Shown here piece by piece: positions 1 to 9,538 of a stretch of 64,000 bases of DNA (its first letter is position 1; every line of letters begins with the position of its first letter). The translations under genes and the position numbers were made by a program. This DNA comes from Saprospiraceae bacterium. Lineage in GTDB: Bacteria; Bacteroidota; Bacteroidia; Chitinophagales; Saprospiraceae. The notes below the pieces were generated by a model. It saw only the letters and a program-made list of their open reading frames with translations, was not told the origin of the DNA and did no database searches. The stretch lies in NCBI GenBank assembly GCA_021739645.1, contig JAIPBL010000009.1, positions 1-64,000 on the forward strand, in the 5' to 3' direction.

Positions 1-1
1 C

Positions 2-181
2 CGCTGGGGGGAGTCGGTTTTCCGATACTTCGACTTCCAGCCGAACGACCCGGCATTTGGCTGGGACGGCACCCACCGAGGGCAGTTGCTGGACGCTGCG
101 GTGTTCGTGTGGTTCGCCGAGGTGGCGTTCGTGGACGGGAGCACCGAGCTGTTCGAGGGGGGGGTGGTGCTGGTGCGGTGA
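2..181 (+). CDS. C-terminal end of a gliding-motility/T9SS type B sorting-domain protein (partial, 5' end outside window)
   Basis: The open frame enters from the left edge and ends at TGA 179-181; only 59 residues are visible. They read as the end of a gliding-motility-associated C-terminal domain (T9SS type B sorting signal): WDGTHRGQ, then VFVWFAEVAFVDG, then ELFEGGVVLVR at the very end. In this family the usual pattern is W-D-G-T-x-x-G, a beta strand, a D-G turn and a final strand ending in R. Such domains send large adhesin-like or PKD-repeat proteins across the outer membrane through T9SS. The missing N-terminal part is probably long, but that is inference. The segment is much richer in G and C than the genes that follow. 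Confidence 0.75.
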   Translation, partial: RWGESVFRYFDFQPNDPAFGWDGTHRGQLLDAAVFVWFAEVAFVDGSTELFEGGVVLVR

Positions 182-379
182 GGGGGGGGGTTATGCTTCG
201 GTTGTGGTGAATGTTGATTTTGCCAAATAAACTTAGTGAGTTGGGCTTGAAAAAGAAATACGCTGTCTTTTTCCCAAAAAAGCAACCATCTTTGTTACCA
301 ACCTGTCCTTGGTTTCGTTCTTGTAAAATCACCCGAACCACTGCAGTTCGTTAACGCTTCACTTCAAAATTTAATCGCA

Positions 380-1741
380 ATGAAAAGACTTTTCCTTTCT
401 ACAATTTGCACACTGGCACTTTTGGCCTTTGTTGGTCAAAGCCTAATGGCACAGCAAGCGGCCACCACACCTTCCAAGCAAGACAACGTCATCATCATCC
501 AAAAAACGCAGAACGATGATGGAACCTGGACGGTGAAAAAGAAAAGCATCCAAAAAGGCCAAGCTGCCGATGCGTATTTTGATGCCGTTGACATGGGCAA
601 TTCCATTGATAAAGTGTCTGAAATCATCATCAATACCAACGGCAAAGACAACGCGGGTGGCGAAGGCGCAGAGACCATGATGATGATTCGCAAGGGCAGC
701 AACCGGACTGAAATCAAGTGGAATGGCTCACCGGAAGGATTGACCGTCACTTCACCTGAAATGTCGCATTTCGCCCTTATCAATGATACCGACAATGAAC
801 CCAAGGCATTCCTTGGCATTTATCCTGAAACGGATGAAAAAGGCGGCGTGCTGGTCACGGAAATCGTGGAAGGTTCTGGTGCTGCTGCGGCTGGCCTGAA
901 AGCTGGCGATGTCATCACGGTCATTGATGCAGCTACCTTGGCAGCGCAGAGCGATTTGTCCAAAACAATGGCTACTCACAACCCTGGCGATGTCATTCAA
1001 ATTACCTACCTACGGGATGGACAAACATTGACAACGACCGCAACCCTTACGGGTAAAAAAACACCAAAGTACGAGTACAAGTACAACTATAATTACAACT
1101 ACAATTACGATTACAACTACACCAACAAAGTAGAAAGAGACCCATGCATGGTGTTTATAGGCATGTACAATGGGAGCTGGGGCAATGGTGAAAAAGGCGT
1201 TGGTGTGAGCGGCACCATACCTGGCTGGCCCGCTGAAGAGGCTGGCATACAAAAAGGCGACCGTATCCTGTCCCTTGATGGTGTACCGGTGAATTCCCAC
1301 AGTGAATTGGTCATTGAGCGTGACAAGCACCAGCCCGGCGAGCGTTTTACCATGGGCGTCCTGCGGGATGGTAAAGAAATCAAAATAAAGGCCCGCTTCA
1401 AGTCCTGCGAAACAGAAGAAACTGCTGTAGCTGAGGAAGTCGTCGAGCAACCAACCCTGCCACAAATCGACAACAACCTTGAATTGGAGGAACTTAACGC
1501 CTATCCCAACCCCACTTATGGAGACTTAAACATACAGTTCAAAGGGGAGGCCGTGCCTACTACCGTAACGATTACGGACATCAACGGGAAGCAGGTTTTC
1601 AATGAATCCATTCCGAATTTTGATGGCAACTACAACCGCCAATTGGATGTGAGCAGTGGTGCTACTGGCACTTTGCTGATTACAGTACGTCAGAGTGGCA
1701 AAGTGCTGACGACGCCAGTCGTTCTCTTGGCGAGAGCGTAG
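380..1741 (+). CDS. Secreted double-PDZ protein with T9SS type A sorting domain
   Basis: 453 residues. A signal peptide (residues 1-25, MKRLFLSTICTLALLAFVGQ then SLMAQ) is followed by a polar linker. PDZ domain 1 covers about 143-225 (FLGIYPE, VTEIVEGSGAAAAGLKAGDV). A low-complexity Tyr/Asn stretch covers about 233-250. PDZ domain 2 covers about 256-340 (AEEAGIQKGDRILSLDGVPV), and a Por_Secre_tail-type sorting domain about 372-453 (LNAYPNPTYGDLNI). There is no protease domain, so this is not an HtrA enzyme. PDZ domains bind peptide C-termini or internal strands; here they would act at the cell surface or outside the cell (inference). It shares PDZ style and sorting domain with the gene at 44321-46399. 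It looks monocistronic, with a hairpin terminator about 35 bases after the stop. Confidence 0.85.
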   Translation: MKRLFLSTICTLALLAFVGQSLMAQQAATTPSKQDNVIIIQKTQNDDGTWTVKKKSIQKGQAADAYFDAVDMGNSIDKVSEIIINTNGKDNAGGEGAETMMMIRKGSNRTEIKWNGSPEGLTVTSPEMSHFALINDTDNEPKAFLGIYPETDEKGGVLVTEIVEGSGAAAAGLKAGDVITVIDAATLAAQSDLSKTMATHNPGDVIQITYLRDGQTLTTTATLTGKKTPKYEYKYNYNYNYNYDYNYTNKVERDPCMVFIGMYNGSWGNGEKGVGVSGTIPGWPAEEAGIQKGDRILSLDGVPVNSHSELVIERDKHQPGERFTMGVLRDGKEIKIKARFKSCETEETAVAEEVVEQPTLPQIDNNLELEELNAYPNPTYGDLNIQFKGEAVPTTVTITDINGKQVFNESIPNFDGNYNRQLDVSSGATGTLLITVRQSGKVLTTPVVLLARA

Positions 1742-1774
1742 GGATTTACGATTTACGAGTGACGATTTACGAAG

Positions 1775-1817
1775 GGAACGGGCCAGCAATCTAGTATTGT
1801 TGGCCCGTTCCTTTTTT
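1775..1817 (+). terminator. Rho-independent terminator after the double-PDZ gene
   Basis: A 15-base stem (GAACGGGCCAGCAAT against ATTGTTGGCCCGTTC, one G-U pair) with a 5-base loop is followed by CTTTTTT. It lies about 35 bases after the stop at 1741. Three copies of GATTTACGA-like sequence fill the space before it. Confidence 0.85.
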
Positions 1818-1840
1818 GGTAGCTTTGCCACTTTAATGAT

Positions 1841-1918
1841 GGAATTGGGAATTAGGAATTTGGTATTACGTTGGGTTCAATGCTGTCAATCAATACCCAA
1901 TTCCTAATTCCCAATACC
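1841..1918. repeat. Inverted low-complexity repeat (GAATTGGGAATTAGGAATT type)
   Basis: GGAATTGGGAATTAGGAATT at 1841-1860 is mirrored by AATTCCTAATTCCCAATACC at about 1899-1918, with ~38 bases between. It ends 16 bases before the ATG of the next gene, so a transcript would carry a hairpin just upstream of the start. Similar inverted simple repeats stand before hisS (46720-46803) and pgk (56920-56979). Confidence 0.7.
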
Positions 1919-1934
1919 TAAAAGCAAATTTACC

Positions 1935-3494
1935 ATGAGAAATGCTTGTCGGGTGCTGCTGTTTTGCATCGCTTTTTTTACCCTCCACACAAATGCCGAA
2001 GGCCAGTCGCCGAAACGGGAATTCCGGGGCGCATGGGTGGCCACGGTGGCCAATATTGACTTCCCCTCCAAGCAGGGACTGACCCAAAATGGGTTTATGG
2101 CCGAGTGGGTGGAGACGGTTGATTTGCTCCAAAAAGCAGGTTTCAATGCAGTCATTGCACAAGTGCGGCCTACAGGTGACGCATTTTACCGTTCCAAAAT
2201 ATCGCCGTGGTCGAAGTACCTTTCAGGCAAACAAGGGATGCCTTTGGCCGATGCTTTCGACCCACTCACTTTTATGGTGGAGGAAGCGCACAAGCGCAAT
2301 CTTGAATTCCACGCTTGGCTGAATCCCTATCGGGCGAGCATGGACACCAGCACCGTCACCCTTTCGGAAATGCACCCGTACAAGCACCACCCAGAGTGGT
2401 TTATGCGCTACGGTGGCAAACTTTATTTTAACCCGGCCTTGCCGGAGGTGCGTAACTATATCACCGAAGTCGTGACGGAGATTGTCATGGAATACAACGT
2501 GGACGGCATCCATTTCGACGACTATTACTATCCCTATCCAGCCGCTGGGGAGCTGTTGCCAGACGCAGCTGACTTTGCTAAATACGGCCTTGGTTTCGCA
2601 AATATCGAAGATTGGCGTCGGCACAATGTGGACATGCTCATTGGCCAGATTTCCGGCATGATGAAGTTGGTAGCACCTACGGCGAAATTTGGCGTCAGTC
2701 CATTTGGCGTTTGGCGAAATTCAAGCAAGGACGCTATACTTGGCTCACCAACCCGAGCAGGAATTGCCACTTATGATGACCTATACGCCGACGTGCGCAC
2801 TTGGCTGGAGAAAGGCTGGGTGGACTATGTAGTGCCCCAAATTTACTGGCATATTGGTTTCCCTGTGGCCGATTATGAGGTGCTGCTGAATTGGTGGGGA
2901 AAGAATGCTTTTGGTCGGAATGTGTATGCAGGGCATGCAGCCTACAAGGTTGGTGTGAACAAAGAGCCAGAATGGACCAACGGCCTGGAAATCCCAAAAC
3001 AAGTCCGATTGAACCGCGGCACGGCAGGCATTAACGGCAGCGTTTTTTACAATTTTACTTCGCTTCGCAAAAACCCTTTCGGCCTCACCGATTCGCTTCG
3101 CAACAATTATTACAAAACGCCCGCATTGATGCCGGAGCTTGGCTACATGAAACTTCCTGTTTCTCCCACGCCAACTATCAACAGGCCAAGATGTGTGAAA
3201 ACAGGCGGGCTGAAATTTACTTGCGACTTGAAGGACGAAGAGAAAGCTGCCAAAACACTGGTGGTTTATCGCTTTGAAGACCGCCGCCCAGGTGATTACA
3301 ACAACGCTGAAAACATCCTTCAAATCATTCGATTGAATGGAGAAACGCAAATCGAAGTAGTGGATACAACAGCTGCTAAGGGCAAAACCTACACCTACGT
3401 TGCCTCAACGATGAATGCACAGCATACGGAAAGCCTGTTGAGTCAGTGGCGGGCAATGAAGATTGGCAAGTGGCGGATCAAAAAGGTTCGGTGA
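1935..3494 (+). CDS. GHL10-type (DUF187) glycoside hydrolase-like secreted protein
   Basis: 519 residues. The signal peptide is MRNACRVLLFCIAFFTLHTN-AEGQ. The mature part begins KREFRGAWVATVANIDFPS, the usual opening of the glycosyl hydrolase-like 10 (GHL10, DUF187) TIM-barrel family. The family's active-site strand is seen as VDGIHFDDYYYPYP near residue 180, with FGVSPFGVWR and DYVVPQIYW on later strands. The C-terminal ~100 residues look like a beta-sandwich (fibronectin III-like) accessory region. Members are thought to act on polysaccharide or peptidoglycan-derived sugars; the substrate cannot be told from sequence. No T9SS tail is visible, so it is probably periplasmic. The ATG at 1935 is the first codon giving a complete signal peptide. 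Confidence 0.85.
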   Translation: MRNACRVLLFCIAFFTLHTNAEGQSPKREFRGAWVATVANIDFPSKQGLTQNGFMAEWVETVDLLQKAGFNAVIAQVRPTGDAFYRSKISPWSKYLSGKQGMPLADAFDPLTFMVEEAHKRNLEFHAWLNPYRASMDTSTVTLSEMHPYKHHPEWFMRYGGKLYFNPALPEVRNYITEVVTEIVMEYNVDGIHFDDYYYPYPAAGELLPDAADFAKYGLGFANIEDWRRHNVDMLIGQISGMMKLVAPTAKFGVSPFGVWRNSSKDAILGSPTRAGIATYDDLYADVRTWLEKGWVDYVVPQIYWHIGFPVADYEVLLNWWGKNAFGRNVYAGHAAYKVGVNKEPEWTNGLEIPKQVRLNRGTAGINGSVFYNFTSLRKNPFGLTDSLRNNYYKTPALMPELGYMKLPVSPTPTINRPRCVKTGGLKFTCDLKDEEKAAKTLVVYRFEDRRPGDYNNAENILQIIRLNGETQIEVVDTTAAKGKTYTYVASTMNAQHTESLLSQWRAMKIGKWRIKKVR

Positions 3495-3667
3495 AAAGAA
3501 GGTGAGCGGAGCATGGGGTACCTGCTTGCAAGGCGGCTGACAGTTGTGGTGTTTTTAGGTTTCATTTGGGCAAATCAAGCAGCGTGAGGTGTCTCTGAAT
3601 GCGTTGTTTCATGGGGGCTTCGACCTATTTGCTATTTTGTTCTCCCACTACCTAAAACTGTTAAGTT

Positions 3668-6130
3668 ATGAAAAAAGAAACTACAACTATTCTGCTTTTC
3701 TCCATCCTTTCTTATGGCATCCTCGCCAACAACGTAGCCAACCCTTTTTGGCAGGAGTCTTTCAATGGCTCGTTCCCAACGGCATGGTCAATCGGCGATG
3801 CATCTGGCCAAGGCGTACTTTGGGAATGGTGCGACAACCCAAATGATTGTCCACCTGCCACGCTTGCCAACCTAGCTTGCAGCGATGCCGAGTTCCGTTC
3901 TACTGGTTTCGACGATGGGTACATGTTTGTGAATTCCTTCGCAAACGGGCCGCTTCCTATTTCAAGCCAGAGTTACTTGCGTACCGAATTCATTGATTGC
4001 TCAGACAAGGCTGCAGTTTTTATTCAATTCCAGACCTACATTCATGCAGTTTACAATGACCCCACCACGAATGCAGTCATCAGGGTAAGGTCGGGCAACG
4101 ACCCCTGGATGACGTTCACTGTTTTCCCCTACCTGAATTCTGCGATGATGGGAACCCTGCAATCGTGGAATGCCCAACCCGTTCTGATTGACATATCCGC
4201 AGCAGCTGCAAACAAACCCAACATCACCATCGAGTGGAACTGGACAGCGAAATTTGACATCGCTTGGATGATTGACGACGTGGCATTGTTCGACTCAAAC
4301 CCACTTTACAACAACGCCGTTTGGGGACAAAATGCCTTCCAGGGAGATTTCGCCGGGGGGTTAAACGGCTGGACGGTCACACAGCAGCTGGATACTTGCC
4401 GATGGAGGTGGATTAACTCTGGCTTGATGTACTTGCCTGTTGGCGGTGCCGAAGCCGATTATTACGCTTGTTGGCCAGGCGCAGCAAATGGTGCGATGCT
4501 AATGAATGCTGCACCTTGCAACCTTTTCAGCCCATCAACTCCGTATTCAAGGAGTGACCTTCGTTCGCCAATTATCAATCTTTCCAACATTCCTGCGGGG
4601 ACGAAATTGGATTTGAAATACAATCAAGCATTTGCTGTGGCCAACAGAGCTACGGTTCAACTACCCATCACCTCGGTGGTCATCAGCATTGACAATGGCG
4701 CTAGTTTTATCGATACCATTGACGTGAATCCGCTTCAGCCATTCCTGCATGGGAAATGTGAGGCGGTGAGTTTTCGGTTGCCGAATGCTGTTGCAGGGAA
4801 ATCTCAGGTGAGACTCCAGTTTATTTTTTCTGGCGACACACATTTCTGGCTGGTGGATGATGTGCGAATTGCTTATGCAAACGACCAGGATTTGGCCATC
4901 AATCCAGGCTTTTTCAGTGTAGCGCCAGATTTTAGTCAACCTAAAAACCAACTCCGCCCTATCAGCCTTTTTACGCAAGTAAGAAATGAAGGCAATTCCA
5001 GCATGGACAATGTGGTGGTTTATGCGGAAGTGAGAAACAGCTTGAACAACATCGTCTTCATTGATTCCGTGTCGTTGGGGTTGGTGGATCCAAGTGATGA
5101 TTGGGAAGATGTCTTTTTCCCTGACAAATTCCTGCCAGCACCACAAGTCGCCGATTACCAGGTTTTTTATCGGATAAAATCCAGTACATCAGACCAAAAC
5201 CTAACCAACAACAATGTCCATTGGGAGTATGAAGTCACGGAGGGCGTTTTTGCAAAGAATAAATTTTGCTTTAGTAGCAACGGGTATTTTTTTCCCAGCG
5301 AATCGGTGGATTACGAAATTGGGAATTGCTACTACGTACCCAATGGCAGTGGCCTTAAAGCAAAGAGCGTGAGTTTTGCCTACAAAAACAATGCAAGACT
5401 TGACGATGCAAACGCACAGCTGAGCATCAACCTGTACCAATGGAAAAATGGCGACAATATCGGTGATGTGAACAGCGACACCATTGCCAATCTTAATGAA
5501 TATGAATTGATAGCCTACAATATTTATGATGCTGACTCAGATGACAACAACATGGTGGTTACAGTGCCGGTCTCGGGGGAAATGGATTCCGTGGACCTTA
5601 AAGACGATACCTACTACTTTGTAACAGTGGGCTACCTCGACCCTGTGGCTGTCAATGGTGTTATCCAACGATTCCCAATAGCTGGAAGCGAGGAAATCAA
5701 CTACACGGCCATGTTTTATAATTCTTATGAAGATGGCATCCCAGCCTATACTTCCATGTTGCGGGAAGGGGACGATGTTGATTTTAGGGCAAATGCCTGG
5801 GCTTTGAGGAGAATTCCGTTCATCAACTTAAATGTGGTGCAGTATGTTTCATCAACCGACCAACTCCTCAATAATCCAAAGGAAATCACCATTTGGCCAA
5901 ATCCTGCCAATGAGACAATCAAACTAACTTGTGATTTTGTCAGCTATAATCACCCAATCCAAGTGGAAATTTTTGACCTTTGCGGCGGTTTAGCACTCCG
6001 CAAGGAATTTGAAAATGGAATTGTCAGCCAATTGCCAATAGATGTTTCAAGACTGAGCAACGGTTCATATACCTTGCGGGTCATTTGTGGTGCAAACACG
6101 GTCAGTACAAAGCTAGTGGTGGTACATTAG
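3668..6130 (+). CDS. T9SS type A cargo protein with two choice-of-anchor-J-like modules
   Basis: 820 residues. The signal peptide covers residues 1-20 (MKKETTTILLFSILSYGILA). Two beta-sandwich modules follow, each opening with a 'F-N/Q-G-x-F-x-x-x-x-x-x-W' pattern (about 26-215 and 222-410) and closing with a strand like AWMIDDVALFDS or HFWLVDDVRIAY. This is the pattern of choice-of-anchor J / MAM-like domains. Next come a CARDB-like segment (about 415-530), a second beta-rich region and a sorting domain from about 738 (EITIWPNPANETIKL) to the end. It is predicted to be exported by T9SS and anchored or released at the cell surface. The binding target is unknown. The next gene (6260-8110) has the same architecture with one module fewer and is probably a diverged tandem duplicate. 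Confidence 0.85.
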   Translation: MKKETTTILLFSILSYGILANNVANPFWQESFNGSFPTAWSIGDASGQGVLWEWCDNPNDCPPATLANLACSDAEFRSTGFDDGYMFVNSFANGPLPISSQSYLRTEFIDCSDKAAVFIQFQTYIHAVYNDPTTNAVIRVRSGNDPWMTFTVFPYLNSAMMGTLQSWNAQPVLIDISAAAANKPNITIEWNWTAKFDIAWMIDDVALFDSNPLYNNAVWGQNAFQGDFAGGLNGWTVTQQLDTCRWRWINSGLMYLPVGGAEADYYACWPGAANGAMLMNAAPCNLFSPSTPYSRSDLRSPIINLSNIPAGTKLDLKYNQAFAVANRATVQLPITSVVISIDNGASFIDTIDVNPLQPFLHGKCEAVSFRLPNAVAGKSQVRLQFIFSGDTHFWLVDDVRIAYANDQDLAINPGFFSVAPDFSQPKNQLRPISLFTQVRNEGNSSMDNVVVYAEVRNSLNNIVFIDSVSLGLVDPSDDWEDVFFPDKFLPAPQVADYQVFYRIKSSTSDQNLTNNNVHWEYEVTEGVFAKNKFCFSSNGYFFPSESVDYEIGNCYYVPNGSGLKAKSVSFAYKNNARLDDANAQLSINLYQWKNGDNIGDVNSDTIANLNEYELIAYNIYDADSDDNNMVVTVPVSGEMDSVDLKDDTYYFVTVGYLDPVAVNGVIQRFPIAGSEEINYTAMFYNSYEDGIPAYTSMLREGDDVDFRANAWALRRIPFINLNVVQYVSSTDQLLNNPKEITIWPNPANETIKLTCDFVSYNHPIQVEIFDLCGGLALRKEFENGIVSQLPIDVSRLSNGSYTLRVICGANTVSTKLVVVH

Positions 6131-6259
6131 TGAAAGCTGGCTTCAGAATTTCAGTTTTGAATAATTTTGTTTGTTGGTAAATTATTGGTTATCAGTAGTT
6201 TAGCATAACTGGATGATTCAAAATGCTTTGCTGTTTTATTCATAAAATTTAATTTAGAC

Positions 6260-8110
6260 ATGAAAAATTTTACAAAAAAAATGCTTGGCCTTTCCTTCTT
6301 AATGACTTGGGCCTTATTCGCAAATGCGCAAACTGTACTTTGGGGAGGTGCAGGTGATACGAACGGTGAGTTCAATGGTGGACTAAATGATTGGACCGCA
6401 GTGGCTGTAGGAGACCCAGATGCTTTGTGGGTTTGGGAAGCTGATGGGAAAGCTGACCTTGGTGCTTATTCCAGCACTCAGGCAATTCAATCACCCTCCG
6501 TTGCTAACGGTGCTGCTGTGTTCGATTCCGATTTCTACGACAATGGTGGTGTTCAAGGTGCGTTTGGAATGGGTGTAGCACCCTCACCACAGCTGGGTGA
6601 ATTGGTTTCACCTAACATAGATCTAACTGGACAACCTTACGTGTCTTTAAAGTTTAATCAATACCACCGCAATTTCAGTAGCAGTTGCTTGGTTGCGTGG
6701 TCAAATGATGGTGGAACCACTTGGGTTGATACTGTCAACATTAATGAAAATATTGCTACAAATCTCGCTACACCTGCGAACAGCGTTAAGGTAATACCCT
6801 TATTTGGGGGTGGAAATACTGCCCAATTTAAAGTGAAGTTCATTTTTGATGCAGACTATTATTTTTGGATAATTGATGATGTATCCATCATTGAGCGTCC
6901 AGAATATGACCTGAAACTTGGTGACTTCTTCTTTTCGCCAGCCAGTTACGCTCAGCCAGCTAGTCAAATAGGCACTGATACCATGGGTTTTTCAGTTGAT
7001 GTTAATAATATTGGCCGTTCAGCACAGGATGATGTCATGTTGAAGGTTGAAATATTGAAAGGTAATACGGTCATATATTCCGATGAAATTAATATCGGAA
7101 CCTTACCGGAAGAATCTCCAGACTCTACTTACGCTTTCGATGATTTGTTCGCTCCAGATATGTTAACCGTAGGTGTTCACCGCCTACGTTATTCTATCAG
7201 CAGTTCAAATACTGATTTTGACCTGTCTAATAATGCTGTCGAGCAGGAGTTTCGTGTAACAAGCGATTACTATGCAAAGGAGGACGGTGATAATGATTTT
7301 GTTGGTGGATTACAACCTGGCGGTGGTGGAGATTATGCAGTCGGGAATTTATACGTTACGAGTTCCAATTGGGTTGACCAATACCAAGCAACCAAGGCGG
7401 TATTTTCTTGTGCAGTAAATCCAGATGACCCTATTGACGGGAAAACTGTCTCCATTTACCTAATGGGGGTCAAGGATAATGTATTGCCAGATTGGAGCAA
7501 CTTTGATGATCAGGTCTTAGATGTTTCCACAAACCCAGATTTAGAATTATTAGGGTTCAATACACATGAATTTGGAAATTACACGAACTATGCAAATGTC
7601 AATGTGGACCTTGTTGATATTGAAGAAGGTGACCCTGGGGTTCCTTTGGAGCCAGGTAAAAGATACCTTCTGATGGTAGAATACAATGATGAAGCTAGTT
7701 CAATCTTCCAAGCTTTTAATACCAAGATTAACTATTTCCAGTTCTCGACTGTACTGTTAGGTAGCGATTGGTTTTTGGGTGGATTTGGCGTTGAGGAGGC
7801 TGCTGTGGCTAGAATGTTTATTTCGCTTTACAGCACTGCCGACGAGGTAAGCCTCCCGGACAATTCGCTGAAATTCTACCCGAACCCAGCCAATTCCTAC
7901 TTGAACGTGGACATCAACCTGGAGGAGCCGACCCTCGCCAATATCACCCTCGCCGATATTAATGGCCGTGTGATTTCTATTGACGAAGTTGAAAATGCTT
8001 ACCAGCAGAGCCGCCAATACGATGTTTCTGACCTGGCAAATGGCACCTACATTGTTCGTATCGCAACGAAGGCTGGTACCAAAACGAAGAAATTCGTGGT
8101 GCAGCACTAA
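6260..8110 (+). CDS. T9SS type A cargo protein, shorter paralogue of the preceding gene
   Basis: 616 residues. The signal peptide is MKNFTKKMLGLSFLMTWALF-ANAQ. One choice-of-anchor-J-like module covers about 30-215 (FNGGLNDWTAVAVGD ... YYFWIIDDVSIIE). A CARDB-like segment covers 218-330, a lectin-like beta region about 340-525, and a sorting domain about 533-616 (LKFYPNPANSYLNVDINLEE ... GTKTKKFVVQH). The body of the gene is AT-richer than its surroundings, but from about 7855 the sorting-domain part is clearly GC-richer with C/G-ending codons. This looks like a joined segment (inference). Its function is unknown beyond surface export. A strong hairpin terminator follows. Confidence 0.85.
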   Translation: MKNFTKKMLGLSFLMTWALFANAQTVLWGGAGDTNGEFNGGLNDWTAVAVGDPDALWVWEADGKADLGAYSSTQAIQSPSVANGAAVFDSDFYDNGGVQGAFGMGVAPSPQLGELVSPNIDLTGQPYVSLKFNQYHRNFSSSCLVAWSNDGGTTWVDTVNINENIATNLATPANSVKVIPLFGGGNTAQFKVKFIFDADYYFWIIDDVSIIERPEYDLKLGDFFFSPASYAQPASQIGTDTMGFSVDVNNIGRSAQDDVMLKVEILKGNTVIYSDEINIGTLPEESPDSTYAFDDLFAPDMLTVGVHRLRYSISSSNTDFDLSNNAVEQEFRVTSDYYAKEDGDNDFVGGLQPGGGGDYAVGNLYVTSSNWVDQYQATKAVFSCAVNPDDPIDGKTVSIYLMGVKDNVLPDWSNFDDQVLDVSTNPDLELLGFNTHEFGNYTNYANVNVDLVDIEEGDPGVPLEPGKRYLLMVEYNDEASSIFQAFNTKINYFQFSTVLLGSDWFLGGFGVEEAAVARMFISLYSTADEVSLPDNSLKFYPNPANSYLNVDINLEEPTLANITLADINGRVISIDEVENAYQQSRQYDVSDLANGTYIVRIATKAGTKTKKFVVQH

Positions 8111-8133
8111 ATTTCAATTCATAAAAATTGAAT

Positions 8134-8176
8134 CAAAAACGCCTGGATGTCAATCATTCGGGCGTTTTTGTTTTTT
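8134..8176 (+). terminator. Rho-independent terminator
   Basis: CAAAAACGCC at 8134-8143 pairs with GGGCGTTTTTG at 8160-8170 and is followed by a T-tract, 24 bases after the stop of the T9SS gene. Confidence 0.8.
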
Positions 8177-8200
8177 AGAAAAAAGAAATCGGTATGTTTG
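8167..8200 (+). promoter_or_regulatory. Bacteroidota-type promoter for the aminotransferase gene
   Basis: TTTG at 8167-8170 and TATGTTTG at 8193-8200 are 22 bases apart, fitting the known TTTG (-33) / TAnnTTTG (-7) consensus. It lies 30 bases before the ATG at 8230. The -33 element overlaps the T-tract of the preceding terminator. Confidence 0.55.
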
Positions 8201-8229
8201 ACGGAAGGATTACCAACTAAAACTCAACC

Positions 8230-9519
8230 ATGCAAAACCGTAGAAATTTCATCCGGAAAGTTGCCAGTGCTGCTGGCCTAGCTGCATTTTCACCCTTCAT
8301 CCATTCAGCCGAGGGTAAAAATTTAATGGAAACCATTGAGCGAAGTGCCCACCGTGATGCTTCTGATGTGGCTACTGATGAGGATTTTTGGTACCTCATC
8401 CAGCAGGCCTACACCGTTTCCCCAAATATTCTCAACCTCAACAACGGTGGTGTAAGCCCACAGCCAAAGGTTGTTCAGGAGGCCGTTGAACATTACAACC
8501 GCCTGAGCAACGAAGCTCCCAGTTATTATATGTGGCGAGTGCTGGATCAAGGAAAGGAGCCGCTTCGGGCAAAACTTGCCGAAATTGCTGGCTGTTCAGC
8601 TGAAGAAGTTAGCATCAACCGCAATACGACCGAGGCGCTGGCCAACGTCATTTTTGGCCTTCGGCTAAAAGCAGGTGACGAAGTGGTACTGACAAAACAG
8701 GATTATCCGAACATGATCAACGCTTGGAAACAGCGGGAAAAACGGGACGGCATTGTGCTGAAATGGCTCAATTTTGAACTGCCGATTGAAGACAACGAGC
8801 AAATAGTCAGGCAATTTGAAAACGCCTTTACCCCAAAAACTAAGATTGTTCACATCACCCACATGGTCAACTGAAACGGCCAGCTTTTACCCGCCAAGCA
8901 AATTGCGCAAGCGGCTCGCCGCCGGGGCATCGAAGTGCTCGTGGATGCAGCGCACACGTTCGCTCATATTGATTTCAAAATACCAGACCTCGAATGTGAC
9001 TACCTTGGGACGAGCCTTCACAAATGGCTTTGCGCACCGTTTGGCAGCGGCCTGCTGTACGTTAAAAAGGACAAAATCAAGAACCTCTACCCGCTCATGG
9101 CAGCGGGAGACCCAGAAAGTGAGGACATCCGAAAGTTTGAAAACATCGGGACTCGTTCCTTTGCCATTGAGCAAGCCATTGGCCATGCGGTCAATTTCCA
9201 CTTGATGATTGGTGCCGAACGGAAGGCAAAACGGCTGTTTTACCTCAAAAAATACTGGACGGACAAGGCGCTGCAGATACCGGGTGTGCGCATTGGTTCT
9301 CCGCTCAAGCCGGAGTTTAGTGGTGCAATTGCCTTGCTGCAAATTGACGGCATTGAGCCTGTTGAACTCAGCGAAAAGCTATTCAGCAAATTCAGAATCC
9401 ATACGGTTGGCATCAACTGGGAGAATATCCACGGCGTTCGGGTCACGCCGAATGTTTATACCACGTTGAATGACCTCGACAGATTTGTTGCCGCCATAGC
9501 CGAAATTGCGAAGGGTTAG
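8230..9519 (+). pseudogene. Class V aminotransferase (isopenicillin N epimerase-like), interrupted by an in-frame TGA
   Basis: Two open stretches, 8230-8874 and 8875-9519, are in the same frame and read as one 428-residue PLP-dependent enzyme with a single TGA at 8872-8874. The N-terminus has a twin-arginine-like signal (RRNFIRK then a hydrophobic stretch). LNLNNGGVSPQP and SINRNTTEALANVIFGL are class V aminotransferase/epimerase motifs. After the stop come VLVDAAHTFAHID (cofactor-binding Asp) and the PLP lysine in GTSLHKWLCAP. The stop falls in HITHMVN-stop-NGQLLP, where family members normally have Trp (TGG), so one G-to-A change explains it. There are no other lesions, so the mutation is recent or a base-call error. 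If the stop is real, neither half keeps a whole active site. The substrate is unknown. Confidence 0.85.
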
Positions 9520-9538
9520 AATAAAACCAAGACTTTGC

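Noticed and set aside
8872-8874. TGA as selenocysteine or Trp recoding in the aminotransferase
   Set aside because: The expected residue is Trp, no selenocysteine-type hairpin is apparent after the codon, and other genes here use TGA as a normal stop (e.g. those ending at 33397-region neighbours, 12432 and 15441-side genes use ordinary stops).
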